Source: Porodaedalea pini (taxonomy: Eukaryota > Basidiomycota > Agaricomycetes > Hymenochaetales > Hymenochaetaceae). From it: a DNA stretch of 64,000 bases. Positions 47,110-58,392 of this stretch are shown piece after piece. The notes beneath the pieces were generated by a model. It was not told the DNA's origin and did not search any database. It worked only from the letters and a program-made list of their open reading frames with translations. Location of the stretch: positions 1 through 64,000 of the forward strand of contig NBAY01000062.1 in assembly GCA_002794775.1 (NCBI GenBank). The letters run 5' to 3'. A program made the position numbers and the translations under genes. Numbering within the stretch: position 1 is the first letter of the stretch; every line of letters begins with the position of its first letter.

Positions 47110-47352
47110 GCGAATTCTTTTCCGGACTAGATTTGCCAGTAATTCTCATGCCAGCTAAAAATTTCTGCTCTACCCCTCGCAACTACTCTCGAGACACGCA
47201 GTGGCTTCTTGCATTTTTTATAGCACAATCATGGACTCTGTACGTAAACCAATGTAACGACTGAGAAAGGATGAATACGCGACGATCTTTGCGTCGGCGC
47301 TTGAACTTGCACGTACGCACCCGTGTGACGTCAGAGTCAGACAGACACTGGC

Positions 47353-47364
47353 ATATATATATCA
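47353..47364 (+). promoter_or_regulatory. TATA-like element of the Vip1-like gene
   Basis: A run of TA dinucleotides 62-73 bp before the ATG at 47426. Confidence 0.35.
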
Positions 47365-47425
47365 TATGTGCGCAGTCGAAATCTCCAGCAAAGCCCTCAT
47401 CGCCTCTTGAATCTAAACCACCATA

Positions 47426-48522
47426 ATGTCTACTAAATACTTTGTCAAAGTCTCAAACCTTGCGCCTGAAACCAGTGAGGCGAAGCTGCACGATTTCTTC
47501 ACGTACGTCCTTTTCGATGTATGTTGATCGATTTTCATCTGTAGTCTGAACGTGGCACGAAACGACAGGTTTTGTGGAAAGTGCGTAGTATTTTATCTTC
47601 AGCTCAAGCCTTACTGAGCCTCGTGCCCTTCAGGATCGAGAGCATCGAATTTAAAGGCTCAGATGGGGTGTCGACCGTTTACTTCGAGAAGCCATCCGCA
47701 GTAACCACCGCGTTAATGCTCAACGAAGGCACACTTGATGGCGCGAAGCTATCCGTCAAGTCCGATCAAGTGCATCCAGACGAGGATCAGGAAGCATTGC
47801 AAGCCAGTGGCGAGCCTCTCTCCCAGTCGGATAAGCCGAGGGCAGGCAGTAAGCACCATTAGCCGATCGCATTATTATGATCATCGCTCACTATTCCTTC
47901 AATCACTGCAGTTGCGGCTGAGTATCTCGCAAAGGGATACTCGCTGTCTGATCAGATTTTGCAGCGTGCCATTGAGCTGGATAGTAAGTCTTGAAGTGAG
48001 CTTCTCAGGTACAGTCCTCATTTTTGCTTTGCTTTTATAGACCAGAAGGGCATTTCTTCGCGCTTCCTAGCTTATTTCCAGAGTTTGGACAGTACGATCG
48101 GCGCGAAAGCACTTGGCCCGGACCAAACTGTCTCGAGCAAGGTACAATATACGCTCTCAACTGCGACAGAGCGTGCACGCTCGGTGGACGAACAGAGGGG
48201 CATTTCGAAGAGTGCGCATGACGTACGTTCTGACTACTACATGCTTTACCTTCGGTACTTTAAAGGGGAACCACTTTAGTACTACAGCAAGGCCATCACT
48301 TCTCCGCTTGGCCAGAAGGTCCGAGCGTTCTACATGACCACCAACAAGCAGCTCATGGACATTCATGAGGAGGCGCGCCGCATCGCGGACAGCCACAAAA
48401 CCGCCTCGAGCCCTACAACTGCTGCTGCTCCAGCGGATGCAGGGCCCCAGCAACCCATACCTGCGCCTGCCGTGGCTCCTAAGACCAGTGATGTTTCAAC
48501 CCCTCCCGCTCATACGACGTAA
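47426..48522 (+). CDS. Vip1-like RRM protein
   Basis: Six exons 47426-47502, 47569-47580 (12 bp), 47634-47848, 47912-47983, 48041-48222, 48280-48522; 266 residues. N-terminal RRM fold: RNP2-like YFVKVSNLAP, and a short RNP1-like STVYFEKPSAV. A helical region follows (AAEYLAKGYSLSDQILQRAI, GISSRFLAYFQSLD, YYSKAITSPLGQKV, MDIHEEARRI), as in fission-yeast Vip1 and its fungal relatives, whose molecular role is poorly defined. The last 45 residues are Ala/Pro/Thr-rich. The 12-bp exon 2 is required to keep FFTFCGKIESIEF in frame. Not the inositol kinase also named Vip1. Confidence 0.85.
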
Positions 48523-49166
48523 TCTTGAAATGGGACAGGATGTCGCGAGGGAGGGGTTCGAATAGGTGAAATGAATCACAGGAGAAGGACTTGAGCCAGT
48601 GTACTGTACCAATGATCATTATATGCACAATAACTTACTGTCGGATACTTAGTTGTTCACGATGTAGGAGTACCAAAAAGATATCTTCATTCTTTCTTAG
48701 GGCGCAGAATACGAATATTAGTGCTGCAGTCGATTAAACAGTGAAATACTTTGTCATCAGATATGATGATGCGGTCGGTGATGCGGTCGGTGGCAAGACT
48801 ATCGGTTTCAAAGGTGAAAAGATGAGATAGAAGATAGAGGGTTCCGTGAATGTCAGCGCCTCCGCAAACCAATCAGATTCGAGTTGAAAGGGCATGACAC
48901 CAGGCCTAGGGAGAATACACCTTCTATACTTCTGGCAGGATGTCTCCAAAGTGCAAAGACATGTAATAGCAGGTTTCGTGTATTTGACATTTTATCATCC
49001 TTCGGCTAAGCGCCTAAGCCTGCAAGGGAGGGCAAGTCTACGCTCGCTTTGTCTGAGCTTGCGGTAATGCTGCACGCTTATTTCGCTAACGTAAGGACTA
49101 AGGTTTGAGTACGATCGAGCAGAGGTCACTCTTTCGAATTGTATGATTATCTCGATGAACAACATG
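48523..49166. other. Intergenic with right member of the inverted repeat
   Basis: No gene recognised. At 49020-49125 it carries the inverse of 41350-41456: CTGCAAGGGAGGGCAAGTCT followed at a distance by TTATTTCGCTAACGTAAG. Confidence 0.55.
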
Positions 49167-49168
49167 TA

Positions 49169-49971
49169 CCGTCATGGACCGGTCCTTGAAACACCCCCAC
49201 TCCTTGAGACACCCCATTTAATTTGGCTCAACAACATATTCCTCAGCTCAAATTAATGCATAAAAACAGCCTACTCATATAATTATGCTATTTAGAAAAA
49301 AACCCATGAAAAATGGTTTGAATTTGAGAAAGTTATGGGTAAAATGGGTGTGAGAAGGTACTAGAATTGAGTGGTTCAGAATGTTGTTGGCTCTATTCAT
49401 TCATAAAACATGCATTTCAGCTGGAACAAAAAAAGACTGCATTTTTTAAGAAATATATTGAATGTGTCTGCAAATTTTCAAGTCAAATGGATAGAAATTG
49501 AGTTGTGTAGAAATTCAGAAAGTTGTGTAGCGCTTTTTTGAAGTGTCACATTTATGTCACATCCCTTTCCGCGTCATGTCTTATGCAGCTCATCTTGAGC
49601 TTGCTCACTTCTGCCACATAACTCATGCTAATAAAATAGTATGTGTAATAATTATTGATAGTAGTAAATACTAGACTAATCTATAATACTCTACATATAA
49701 AATTAATAATATATGAGAGCAATAGCTCAAATTCCGAGTGAAGATGAGCGTGGGAAAGTTGTGTTTCAAGGAGCGGTGACATGCTGATTTAGAGTCAAAA
49801 TGTGTGCAATTCATAACTCATTTATTCCTGACTTTTTTCACTCAAAATTTTGCACAGATGGACCTTAGTGATATAGCTTTGATTTAATATTTTTTGGTTC
49901 GAGAAAATCAGTGAAGAAATGGAGTAAAAATTGAAATAAAATGTGCTGTTTCAAGGACCGGTCCATGACGG
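49169..49971. mobile_element. TA-flanked element family P3, copy 1
   Basis: 803 bp between TA dinucleotides (49167-49168, 49972-49973). Terminal inverted repeats of ~25 bp begin CCGTCATGGACCGGTCCTTG. Interior is AT-rich without a convincing ORF. Its right TA is also the left TA of Tc1 element 2. Confidence 0.85.
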
Positions 49972-49973
49972 TA

Positions 49974-51311
49974 CAGGTGGTTCCGAAAAGTGTTCGTCAC
50001 CCCCGTTTTTGGAATCGATCGGCACACCTATACCGTCATGGACCAGTCCTTGAAACAGCACTTTTAATTTTAATTTTTACACCATTTTTTCACTGATTTT
50101 CTTAAACAAAAAAATACTACATTAAAGCTATTTCACTAAGGTCCATCTGTGCAAAAGTTTGAGTGAAAAAAGTCAGGAATAAATGAGTTATGAATTGCAT
50201 ACATTTTGACTCTAAATCAGCATGTCATCGCTCCTTGAAACACAACTTTCCCACGCTCATCTTTACTCGGAATTTGAGCTATTGCTCTCATGTATTATTA
50301 ATTTTCTATGTAGAGTATTCTAGAATAGTCTATTATTTACTGCTGTAAATAAGTATTACACACACTATTTTATTAGCATGAGCTATGTGGTAGAAGTGAG
50401 CAAGTTCAAGATGAGCTGCATAAGACATGACACGGAAATGGATGTGACATAAATGTGACACTTCAAAAAAGCGCTACACAACTTTCCTGAATTTCTACAC
50501 AACTCAATTTTTATCCATTTGACATGAAAATTTGCAGACACATTCAATATATTGCTTAAAAAATGATATTGTTTTTTGTTCCAGCTGAAATGCATGTTTT
50601 ATGAATGAATAGAGCCAACAACATTCTGAACCACTCAATTCTAGTACCTTCTCACACCCATTTTACCCATAACTTTCTCAAATTCAAACCATTTTTCACA
50701 GGTTTTTTTCTAAATAGCATAATTATATGAGTAGGCTGTTTTTATGCATTAATTTGAGCTGAGGAATATGTTGTTGAGCCAAATTAAATGGGGTGTCTCA
50801 AGGAGTGGGGGTGTTTCAAGGACCGGTCCATGGCGGTATGTGGAAGGTAAAGACACCGATCCAAACCTCCGTGTCGCGCGTTGCGCGCGTTGTTGTTTTG
50901 TTGCTTTCTCTTTTCCATGGTCCGCTGCCAGCTTGACTCACCTAAAAAAAATCATATTATTGATGCCATACGTGCCGGGGCTTCCATCTCACACTCAGCA
51001 AAGCTCGAAAATATCCCCAGAACAACTGCTCAGTCAATCTGGAAGAAATGGCTAGTTTCTGGCTCAACGTCAAACCGACCATGAAAAGGACGACCAAAAA
51101 AACTTGACGCAATGATGCATGAGATCCTCATTCATTATGCATCAACCTACCGCTTCATGCCCCTCAAACACCTGGGTAAACGAATGGGAATTGGTCGCAA
51201 CACGGTTCGACAGGAGTTAGCAATGGAGGGTTTGCACCGAAGGAAGATTCGGAGGTGTCTGAAGAGGACAGCAATTCAGGAGGCACGACGGCTCATCTGG
51301 GCAGGGATTCA
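49974..51311. mobile_element. Tc1-type transposon 2, split and truncated
   Basis: Starts CAGGTGGTTCCGAAAAG directly after a TA, like the ends of Tc1 element 1. After 57 bp it is split by P3 copy 2 (50031-50838) and resumes with CCTCCGTGTCGCG. The transposase frame starts at ATG 50917 (MVRCQLDSPKKN), has a TGA at 51082-51084, and is open again to IWAGI at about 51311. There the sequence switches abruptly to the 3' part of FunK1 D. The catalytic DDE domain and right terminal repeat are missing. Confidence 0.85.
50033..50836. mobile_element. TA-flanked element family P3, copy 2 (inverted)
   Basis: 804 bp between TA dinucleotides (50031-50032, 50837-50838), in the opposite orientation to copy 1 and similar along its whole length, so the two form an ~800-bp-arm inverted repeat around 61 bp. 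It lies inside the terminal repeat of Tc1 element 2. A 70-codon frame (50383-50595, minus) is not conserved as a protein in copy 1. Confidence 0.85.
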
Positions 51312-53980
51312 TCCACCTGCGTGCTCAACTAGAGTACTAGTGTGTTCCGAGCCGGTCATATTTGTCCAGTCACAAGGCCGTATCATGTTGGGGATCTGGT
51401 CCTTGATGCATTCGACTTGAGGTTTCATGTCAGCCTGAATCACACCCACCGGAGACTGAGTAGATTTGTCTTCGAGTTGGTTGTCGATGATGCCCGAAGG
51501 CTTCCCTTCGACTGGAAGCTCGTTCAACGCCTCTTGAAGCAAATCGAGGATTGTATCCAGATCTTTTCGTTTCTCAGACACTTTCAAATCGTCTGTATTC
51601 TGCTGATTTTCATCGGTCTCGTTATCCGGAACCGCTCTAAGCAGAGGCGGCGGAAGCTCTGAGATTCGGAAAATAATCCTTCGCAAATCGCGGAGGAGCG
51701 CAAAGAGGGGTTTGAAATACTCCGGAAGGCAGCTGATGAGTCGTTCCTCGAAGTTGTTTGGGTTTTCCATCATAGATTGTTTGCTAAGCCCGACCTGCGT
51801 CAGTGCTATTTCGTTGCCATCTCCCCGCAGCACCAAAGGTGGAGTGCGGAGCCCTTGAATTTATACTCCGATGCAGGACGAGGCTCGTTGTTCGGCCCAT
51901 TTTGAGATAGGCAGATCCATATCAGGACATAGAAAGCCGACTCCACATCATGATAGAAGTCATGTTGAATCCTACTGCCTTTCAGTATATCGACGGCCAT
52001 GAAGGGCAGCGTTTCCTACATTCGCTTCATCAGCAAAATTATGCGACAATAAGATGAGAAACGGACCGTCCGCTCTGCTTTTGTTCGTGTCTGGCGTGAC
52101 CGAATTATAGCATAATCGAAGTCGATTAGGAAGCCCCTTCGAAGCAGCTCGCCCTCAAGCTCAACTAGAATGACGTTGCGTGGACTGATACTGTATCGCG
52201 ATGTACGACGTTGCGTTCGAGGAGGCCTTTGATAACTAGAAGGAGTACAATATGAGTCATACTAATCATAAACAACTGTGAAAGATAACAGTTCATACCT
52301 TGCATATAGTCCCGGAAAACAGAAACGAGCTGCTTTAACGACTCGAAGTCTTCCAGCTTCTTGCCGTACGGCTTCATAAGAAGTCTGTAATGATCACGAG
52401 TCTCGACCCCATGAGATGAAACCTTACGCCGTAACTCCTCCGAGCTTCTGTCGTCTTCAGTGCTGTCATGTACGATCTTGTCCCCTACTTTGAAGTGAAC
52501 GAGTTGATAGTCTTTGAGTGAGGTGACACCCTTCACGCCATTCACTATATTGAGCATTGCGTACTCCTTGACTTCCCGAGTCCGATCTACCCACTGATCT
52601 TTCATAACGAGAAGTTCACCAGCGTCGTCTTCCACAAGAAGAGCCACGGTTCCCCGGCCACGGATTACCGGGTCCAAGTGAATTGTTCGATGGATTTTGT
52701 ATCGCCTGTCGTTGAGCATGATCCAATCCTTGTTGTCTTTACGAGTGAAAGATGGATCGAGGCCAATGTAGTAATCGTCGCCAACGATTAAACTGAGGAT
52801 GACGCGCAAGAAATCCAACGGGTTCTCGTGCACATCGAACTCGTGCGAAGCAAGGACGCCGGAACGATCAAACTTCCAGACGCATCTTTGTATCGAGAAG
52901 GCTGAAGCCAAGGACGAAGCGACGCGTTCGTTGATGACCGAAACAAAGGCGAGCATACTCAGCGAAGTCTCCGACGAGGTCTGACAATGAGTAATCGGTA
53001 TTCGATTTCAACTCGCCAATGGCGTAGATATCGTTCCAAAAACCAGACTTCGCCGCATTCGCATGAATGCGAGGAACTACGCCAATGTCTGGTTTCCGCG
53101 CTGCACCATCAGACTTCACTGGAATATTCCTGTACCGTGCGGAGAACACCCGGTCGTCATCGACTTCCTTTAGTTTTTCCTTATCGTTAAGGAACAGGCG
53201 TGCGGTGGTCACAACCTCGTTGAGACAGGCCGCGACGTTTTCCTCTGTTCCTGGTGGATACGTCTTGGGCCAATTCACCCATTTCTTCGTATTCGGGTCG
53301 TAAAGACTGCGGCGCCCAGCACTCAAGGAATTGAGAATATCAGCGACGGGTCCTGTTTCTTGTTTGGGAGTAGAGGATTCAAGAAATGTAGAGTTGCGGC
53401 TGCGCATACGACGAGGGAGCTGTTTATGTGGCCGAATGGCATGTTCACCAGACGTTCCCTTTGATCTCTTCCCAGAGGAATGATGTATTTGCGCCTTCAA
53501 CGGTTCGGCGGTTCGAGAAGACGACTCGGGCTGAGCTTCGGTTTCGTGGGCCTGACTAGATTTAGGGTCCATGACGATGATCTCGGATCCAGTTGACAAT
53601 TCTTCGCTCGCTCCCTCGACAACTAATGACGGACGTGGATCGACGACGGGTTTGACTGCGTCTTTCGGGTCGCACAACTTAAACAAAACGTCTGGGAACT
53701 TGTTCTTGACAAGATGACGGTCATCATAGAAAGTCGCGTCCATAACTTCCTTTTTGAGAGAGGCGTGGATGTCGTCCTTCTTTTCGGCTTTGATGTCCTT
53801 ATCCAAGTGCCCCGCACTGGCGGAATACGTGCGTACCTTATGTCTTTGGGGTGTATAGTCGGAATTATAAACAGCAAGTTCATTCTTGGCCTTCGCTTCG
53901 TCACGAGGTCGCGGAGTCTTCGGTGGTAGAGAACAAAGCTCGAAAGAAGGAAGCTCGTCGAGTCTAGAGGATTCAGGCGT
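51312..53980 (-). pseudogene. FunK1-type kinase pseudogene, copy D
   Basis: Closest to copy A. Five lesions: the start codon is ACG (53978-53980); a small in-frame or near-frame loss at VLFKLCDP against VLFKKFSDP; a 2-bp deletion near 52878 at DTKMRL|WKF; a 5-bp insertion near 52195 inside the HRD catalytic loop; and loss of the last ~45 codons, replaced at about 51312 by Tc1 element 2. Exon-intron borders are conserved (donor after YMQ near 52299, acceptor before VIKGLLE near 52234). Not able to make an active kinase. Confidence 0.9.
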
Positions 53981-54061
53981 GGTGAAGTTTGACGGCAACA
54001 GGGACAGGCAGATGATGAAAAGAAAGAGAATATTCGACAAGTGGCGAAAAAGCATGTTGGA

Positions 54062-54240
54062 CTTACTTATATTAGCGAGGACCGTGGCTTGAAGTGCCAC
54101 TGTCCGATGCTGTGACTTGTTGCGTTCAAAAACAGGAGGATGAGTCGAAGTGCAAGGCCGACTGGACGTGGCTTGAGATCAAGTTTGGAAGTGGCAAAGC
54201 TGTGCTATGATCAGATTTTCACGACTGTCACGTTGTTATT
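54062..54240 (-). promoter_or_regulatory. FunK1 D promoter cassette
   Basis: Reverse-complement cassette: GCTAATATAAGTAAG at about 54064-54078, both CAAGCCACG copies, and the CATCCTCCTG block. A 13-bp stretch not present in A separates the CAGTGGCACT and AACACAA parts. It lies 3' of FunK1 E, so D is the downstream member of a head-to-tail pair. Confidence 0.6.
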
Positions 54241-54629
54241 TGTCGCGTCTCGAGCACGTGTATCTTCTCGTCTTGTCCTTTTCCTTGGAAAAGATTTATT
54301 CATGAAATGCTAGAGTAAATGTACAAATGCATATGTTCTAGACAAATTTATACTGTATCGCGAGATCCTTGCATTAATGCCGAACGGATGTGATGACAAT
54401 GAGTGAAGTGGGGGGGGATGGGGGGAGCATGGACGAGTTGTTGACTTGGCGATAAAACGGGAGACATCCTGAATCAGAAGTCTACGCGGCCGTTACCATA
54501 ATGATAGTCTATTCGTCATTCGTCGAAAGTCTCGGACACTTCTGCAAGGACAGAACACGGATAGATGGCGAGTTTATGATGAACTGAAAAGGAGATTTCG
54601 AACCAAAATTTCCAGATTCACACGATAAT

Positions 54630-57438
54630 CTAAGCGTCAGGTAGCGAGGATCTTGCGCGCTTCGACGACGACGACGACGAAGGGGATGCGTCTGCTTTCT
54701 GCTCCTGACCGTATGAACGTTTTTCACCCCGCGATCCCATGAGTTGGTTTGCGGAGTTCATAACTGCTGCTCTAAACAGTTCAGACGTTCCGTCCTTGCG
54801 TTCAAACTCAACGTCTGTATTCCCGAATTCCGCTGGCAAGAGCTCAAGAGGTCGCAGCTGGATCAACTCGAGTATCTGAGCCTCCACAAAGTCGTCCTTA
54901 GGATCCATGTTGCTCCTAGTTGTCACGTCGATTCCAGCCTGTTTAGGCATTTGTGTATTGAAGATAACTGAAGGCTGGCCTTCATCGAGAAGACCTGTCA
55001 GTGTCGCTTCAAGCACAATTATAAGCTCTTTAAAGACGCCATCAATATCCTCTCGCTCCTCTATCGGTTTCTGGCCTTCTGGAAGACCTTTGATGTCTTC
55101 AGTGTCGGGATTCCGGAAAAGGATAGTTCGCAAACTCAAGAGAAGCTTCTCGAGAGGCCGGAAATACGCAGCCAAGCATGGAAGGATCTGCAGCTTGAAC
55201 TGCTTCATAGACGACATCATGTGATCCTTGCTATTTCCGACCAGGGTCAGTAACATATCATCGTCATTTCTCGCGCCGCACCAGGCATGAAGCGGAGAGT
55301 TCTTGAAATTAAATTCGGACGCAGGACGGTGTCGGTTTCTTGGCCCATCTTGAGTAATGCAGATCCAAAGCAGGACGTAGAAGAGCGACTCCAAGTCGTG
55401 GTAGTACCTGTGCGGAACATCATTTTGGATCAGGATATCGATGGCCATGAAAGGCAACGTTCCCTGGGAGGTCTCAATATGTCAAAACATACCGTCCGCT
55501 CGGCATTAGCGAACCCCACGCGTGAAGTATTGATCGCGTAGTCGAAGTCTATAATATAACCCTTGCGAAGCGGATTGTCTCCGTCTTTGGCTAGTATCAG
55601 ATTGCGCGGACTGATGTCGCGATGTAGAATTCCCTCTTTGCAGAGATCTCTTATCACTAAGGACAAGGTTAATAGAACAAGAAGCGTCGTAAGCGTCAGC
55701 CCGTTCTTCCAATGCAAACGAGTCAACATTACGTACCTTCCACATAGTCCTTGAATACCGAGACGAGCTCTCTGAGCGAGCAGAAGCTCTCCAACTTATC
55801 GCCGTACGGGAATATAAGCAACCTGTAGTGGTCACGAGTTTCCACGCCTTTCTTTCTAACTTTCCGCCGTAACTCCTCTGAGTTCCTGTCATTCTCAGTG
55901 CTGTCGCATACAACTTCATCCTCGACTTTGAAGTGAACTAATTGGTAGTCAACGAGTCCGGAGACCTTCTTCACCTCCTTGTTCTTCAATGTTCCGAGCA
56001 TCTCGAACTCCTTGGTCTCCCGCGATCGATCGACCCACTGATCCTTCATGACCTGATATCGGCCTTCTTCATCTTTCACGAGAAGGGCGACTGTCCCCCT
56101 GCCACGAATGACTGAGTCTAAGTGGATCGTATCAACGATCTCGTACCGCTTCTTGTTGAGCATGACCCAATCCTTGCTGTCTTCACGGGTGAACGAAGGA
56201 TCGAGGCCAACGTAGTAATCATCGCCGACGATTAAACCAAGAATGACGCGCAAGAAATCCAATGGCTTCTCGTGCACATCGAACTCGTGCGAACACAGGA
56301 TGCCCGAGCGATCAAATTTCCACAAACGCATTTTGGTGTCGAGCAGGCTGAAGCCAAGGACGAAACGACGTTCTCGTTGATGACCGAAACACAGGCGAGA
56401 ATACTCAGCGAAGTCTCCGACAAGGTCTGACAGTGAGTAATCGGTTTTCGATTTCAACTCGCCAACGGCACGGATGTCGACCCAATGACCAGATTCCTTT
56501 GCGCTCGCATGAATGCGAGGAACTAGGACGATGTCTGGTTTCCGCACGGCACCATCAGACTTCACGGGATTATTCCTGTACCTCGCAGAGAACACCCAGT
56601 CTTCATCAGCCTCCTTCAGTTTTTTCTTGTTGTTAAGGAACAAGCGCGCAGAGGCCACCACCTTGTTGAGATACGCCGCGACATTTTCCTCTGCTCCTGG
56701 TAGATACGTCTTGGGCCAATTCACCCATTTCTTCGTATGCGTGTTGTAAAGGCGGCGCCTAGTACTCAAGAAGCTGAGAATATCAGCGACGGGCCCCCTT
56801 TCTTCGGGAGTAGACGTCGATTCAACAGTCGCCTCTGCAGGACTGGAAGTACGATTGAGAGTACGGCGTGGAAGTGACTTCTGTGGCCGGGTGGCCCATC
56901 TACCATACGTTCCCTCTGCGCTATTCCCGGAGGAATAACGAATCTGCGCCTTCGATGATTCGGCGGCTCGAAAAGACGGTTCAGGTTGAGCTTTGGTTTC
57001 GCGATTCCAACCAGGTTCGGATTCAACGACATTGGACTGAGACACAGATAATGCCTGCTTATCCTTGCCCTCGACAACGATTGACGGACGTGGATCGGGG
57101 ACGAGCTTGATCGTGTCTTTTGAATCGCAAAACTTCTTAAACAAAATGTCTGGGAACTTGTTCTTGAGAAGATGACGGTCATCATAGAAAGTCGAATCCA
57201 TAACTTCCTGCTTAACCGAAGCGTGGATGTCTTCTTTCTTTTCGGCTTTGATGTCCTTATCCAAGTGTCTCGCGTTGGCGGAGTACGTGTGCGCTTTAGG
57301 TCTTCGAGGAGTCGACTCGGAATTATGAGCAGGAAATACGTTGGAGTCCTTCGCTTCGTCACGAGACCGTGGAGTTTTGTGTGGTAGAGAGAAAAGCTTC
57401 AGAGGAGGGAGTTCGCCGGGACTAGAGGATTCAGCCAT
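54630..57438 (-). CDS. FunK1-type protein kinase, copy E
   Basis: Spliced model: complement of 54630-55463, 55493-55656 and 55737-57438; 899 residues. Exon 2 is 164 bp, as in every paralogue. Key kinase features are intact: the ATP-site lysine in YQVMKDQW, HRDISPRN (H579-D581), DFDYA, and the APE-region equivalent GTLPFMAIDIL across the exon 2-3 junction. The N-terminal ~180 residues are Ser/Pro-rich and charged, and the C-terminus has RGEKRSYGQEQ and KRARSS. Start at ATG 57438 (MAESSSPGELPP) is 92 bp from the TATA. A short upstream ORF that starts MFFLLLSST ends at a TGA just before this ATG and could lower translation. With A it is the best candidate for a working copy. Confidence 0.92.
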
Positions 57439-57514
57439 AGTGATGTCAGATGAGAACGGGGACGGACAGGGTACTCGACAGGAGGAGAAAGAACATGTTG
57501 AACTTACTTATATT

Positions 57515-57982
57515 AGCGAGGACCGTGGCTTGAAGTGCCACTGTTGTGTTCAAAAACAGGAGGACGAGTCGAAGTGCAAGACCGACTGGACGTGGCTTGA
57601 GATCAAGTTTGGAAGTGGCAAGGCTGTGCCCTGATCAGATTTAAATTTCACGACTGTCACGTTGTTATTTGTCGCGTCTCGAACACGTGTATCTTCCTAT
57701 CTTGATCTTTTTCTTGATCCGAATGTGGAAAGATTCCCTGTGGCCCATCGATGCTTGCCACTGCCAAAGAGCACCGTTAATTCAGGCCACTTTTGAGTCA
57801 GCCTTGCGCGTTCTGCCAGACTTACGGTTGCCAGAGGTTTCGAAACAACAAATATTGCAACAGAAACGGCAGGGAGACAATCGGACGTTTATCCAATTGT
57901 AGCTGGAGCGTATGTCCCCATGGGCAAGTAAGTTTTTATATCAATCACGTTTTGGTCTGAACCGCAAAACTTCTGGCAAGTA
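57515..57982 (-). promoter_or_regulatory. FunK1 E promoter cassette and upstream remnant
   Basis: GCTAATATAAGTAAG at about 57516-57530, then both CAAGCCACG copies and the GTGACAGTCGTGAAAT stretch up to ~57665. From 57670 the sequence matches the divergent remnant upstream of copy A (6543-6880), including PMGK before a GTAAGT donor. P1 copy 3 begins at 57986. Confidence 0.65.
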
Positions 57983-58392
57983 TTACAGCCTTTTTCATAA
58001 GTCCTGCGACACGTGCATGTCACGTGAAGTGAGCTGTGTCAGAGCCAAAGTGTCGAAAAATTAGAATGAATGCCTATTTTCTCTGTGAATTCTGCACAGT
58101 ACCTGTTCATTAAGTACTCAAAAAAAAAGGCACGGTTCTCAGGAGAAGAAATATGTAAAATAGGGAGCAATAAATTGACTGTGTAGGTGGGTGGAGATCA
58201 AACAAGTGCAGCTGGTCTGTTCTCTCACCCATTTCCACTGAGATTCAAAAATTATGGCTCCCCTACATCTATCTATAAAATTCTTTCCTGTGTCTTTAAA
58301 TTAAGTATATGACTATATCAACATCTCCTGAAAGTTTGAAGCCAATCCATTCAGTATTCATGGTCCAGCAGCAAGATTTGTGTTCCACTTCA

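Noticed and set aside
50383..50595. 70-codon frame inside P3 copy 2
   Set aside because: The inverted twin (P3 copy 1) does not keep the frame, so it is unlikely to be a protein.
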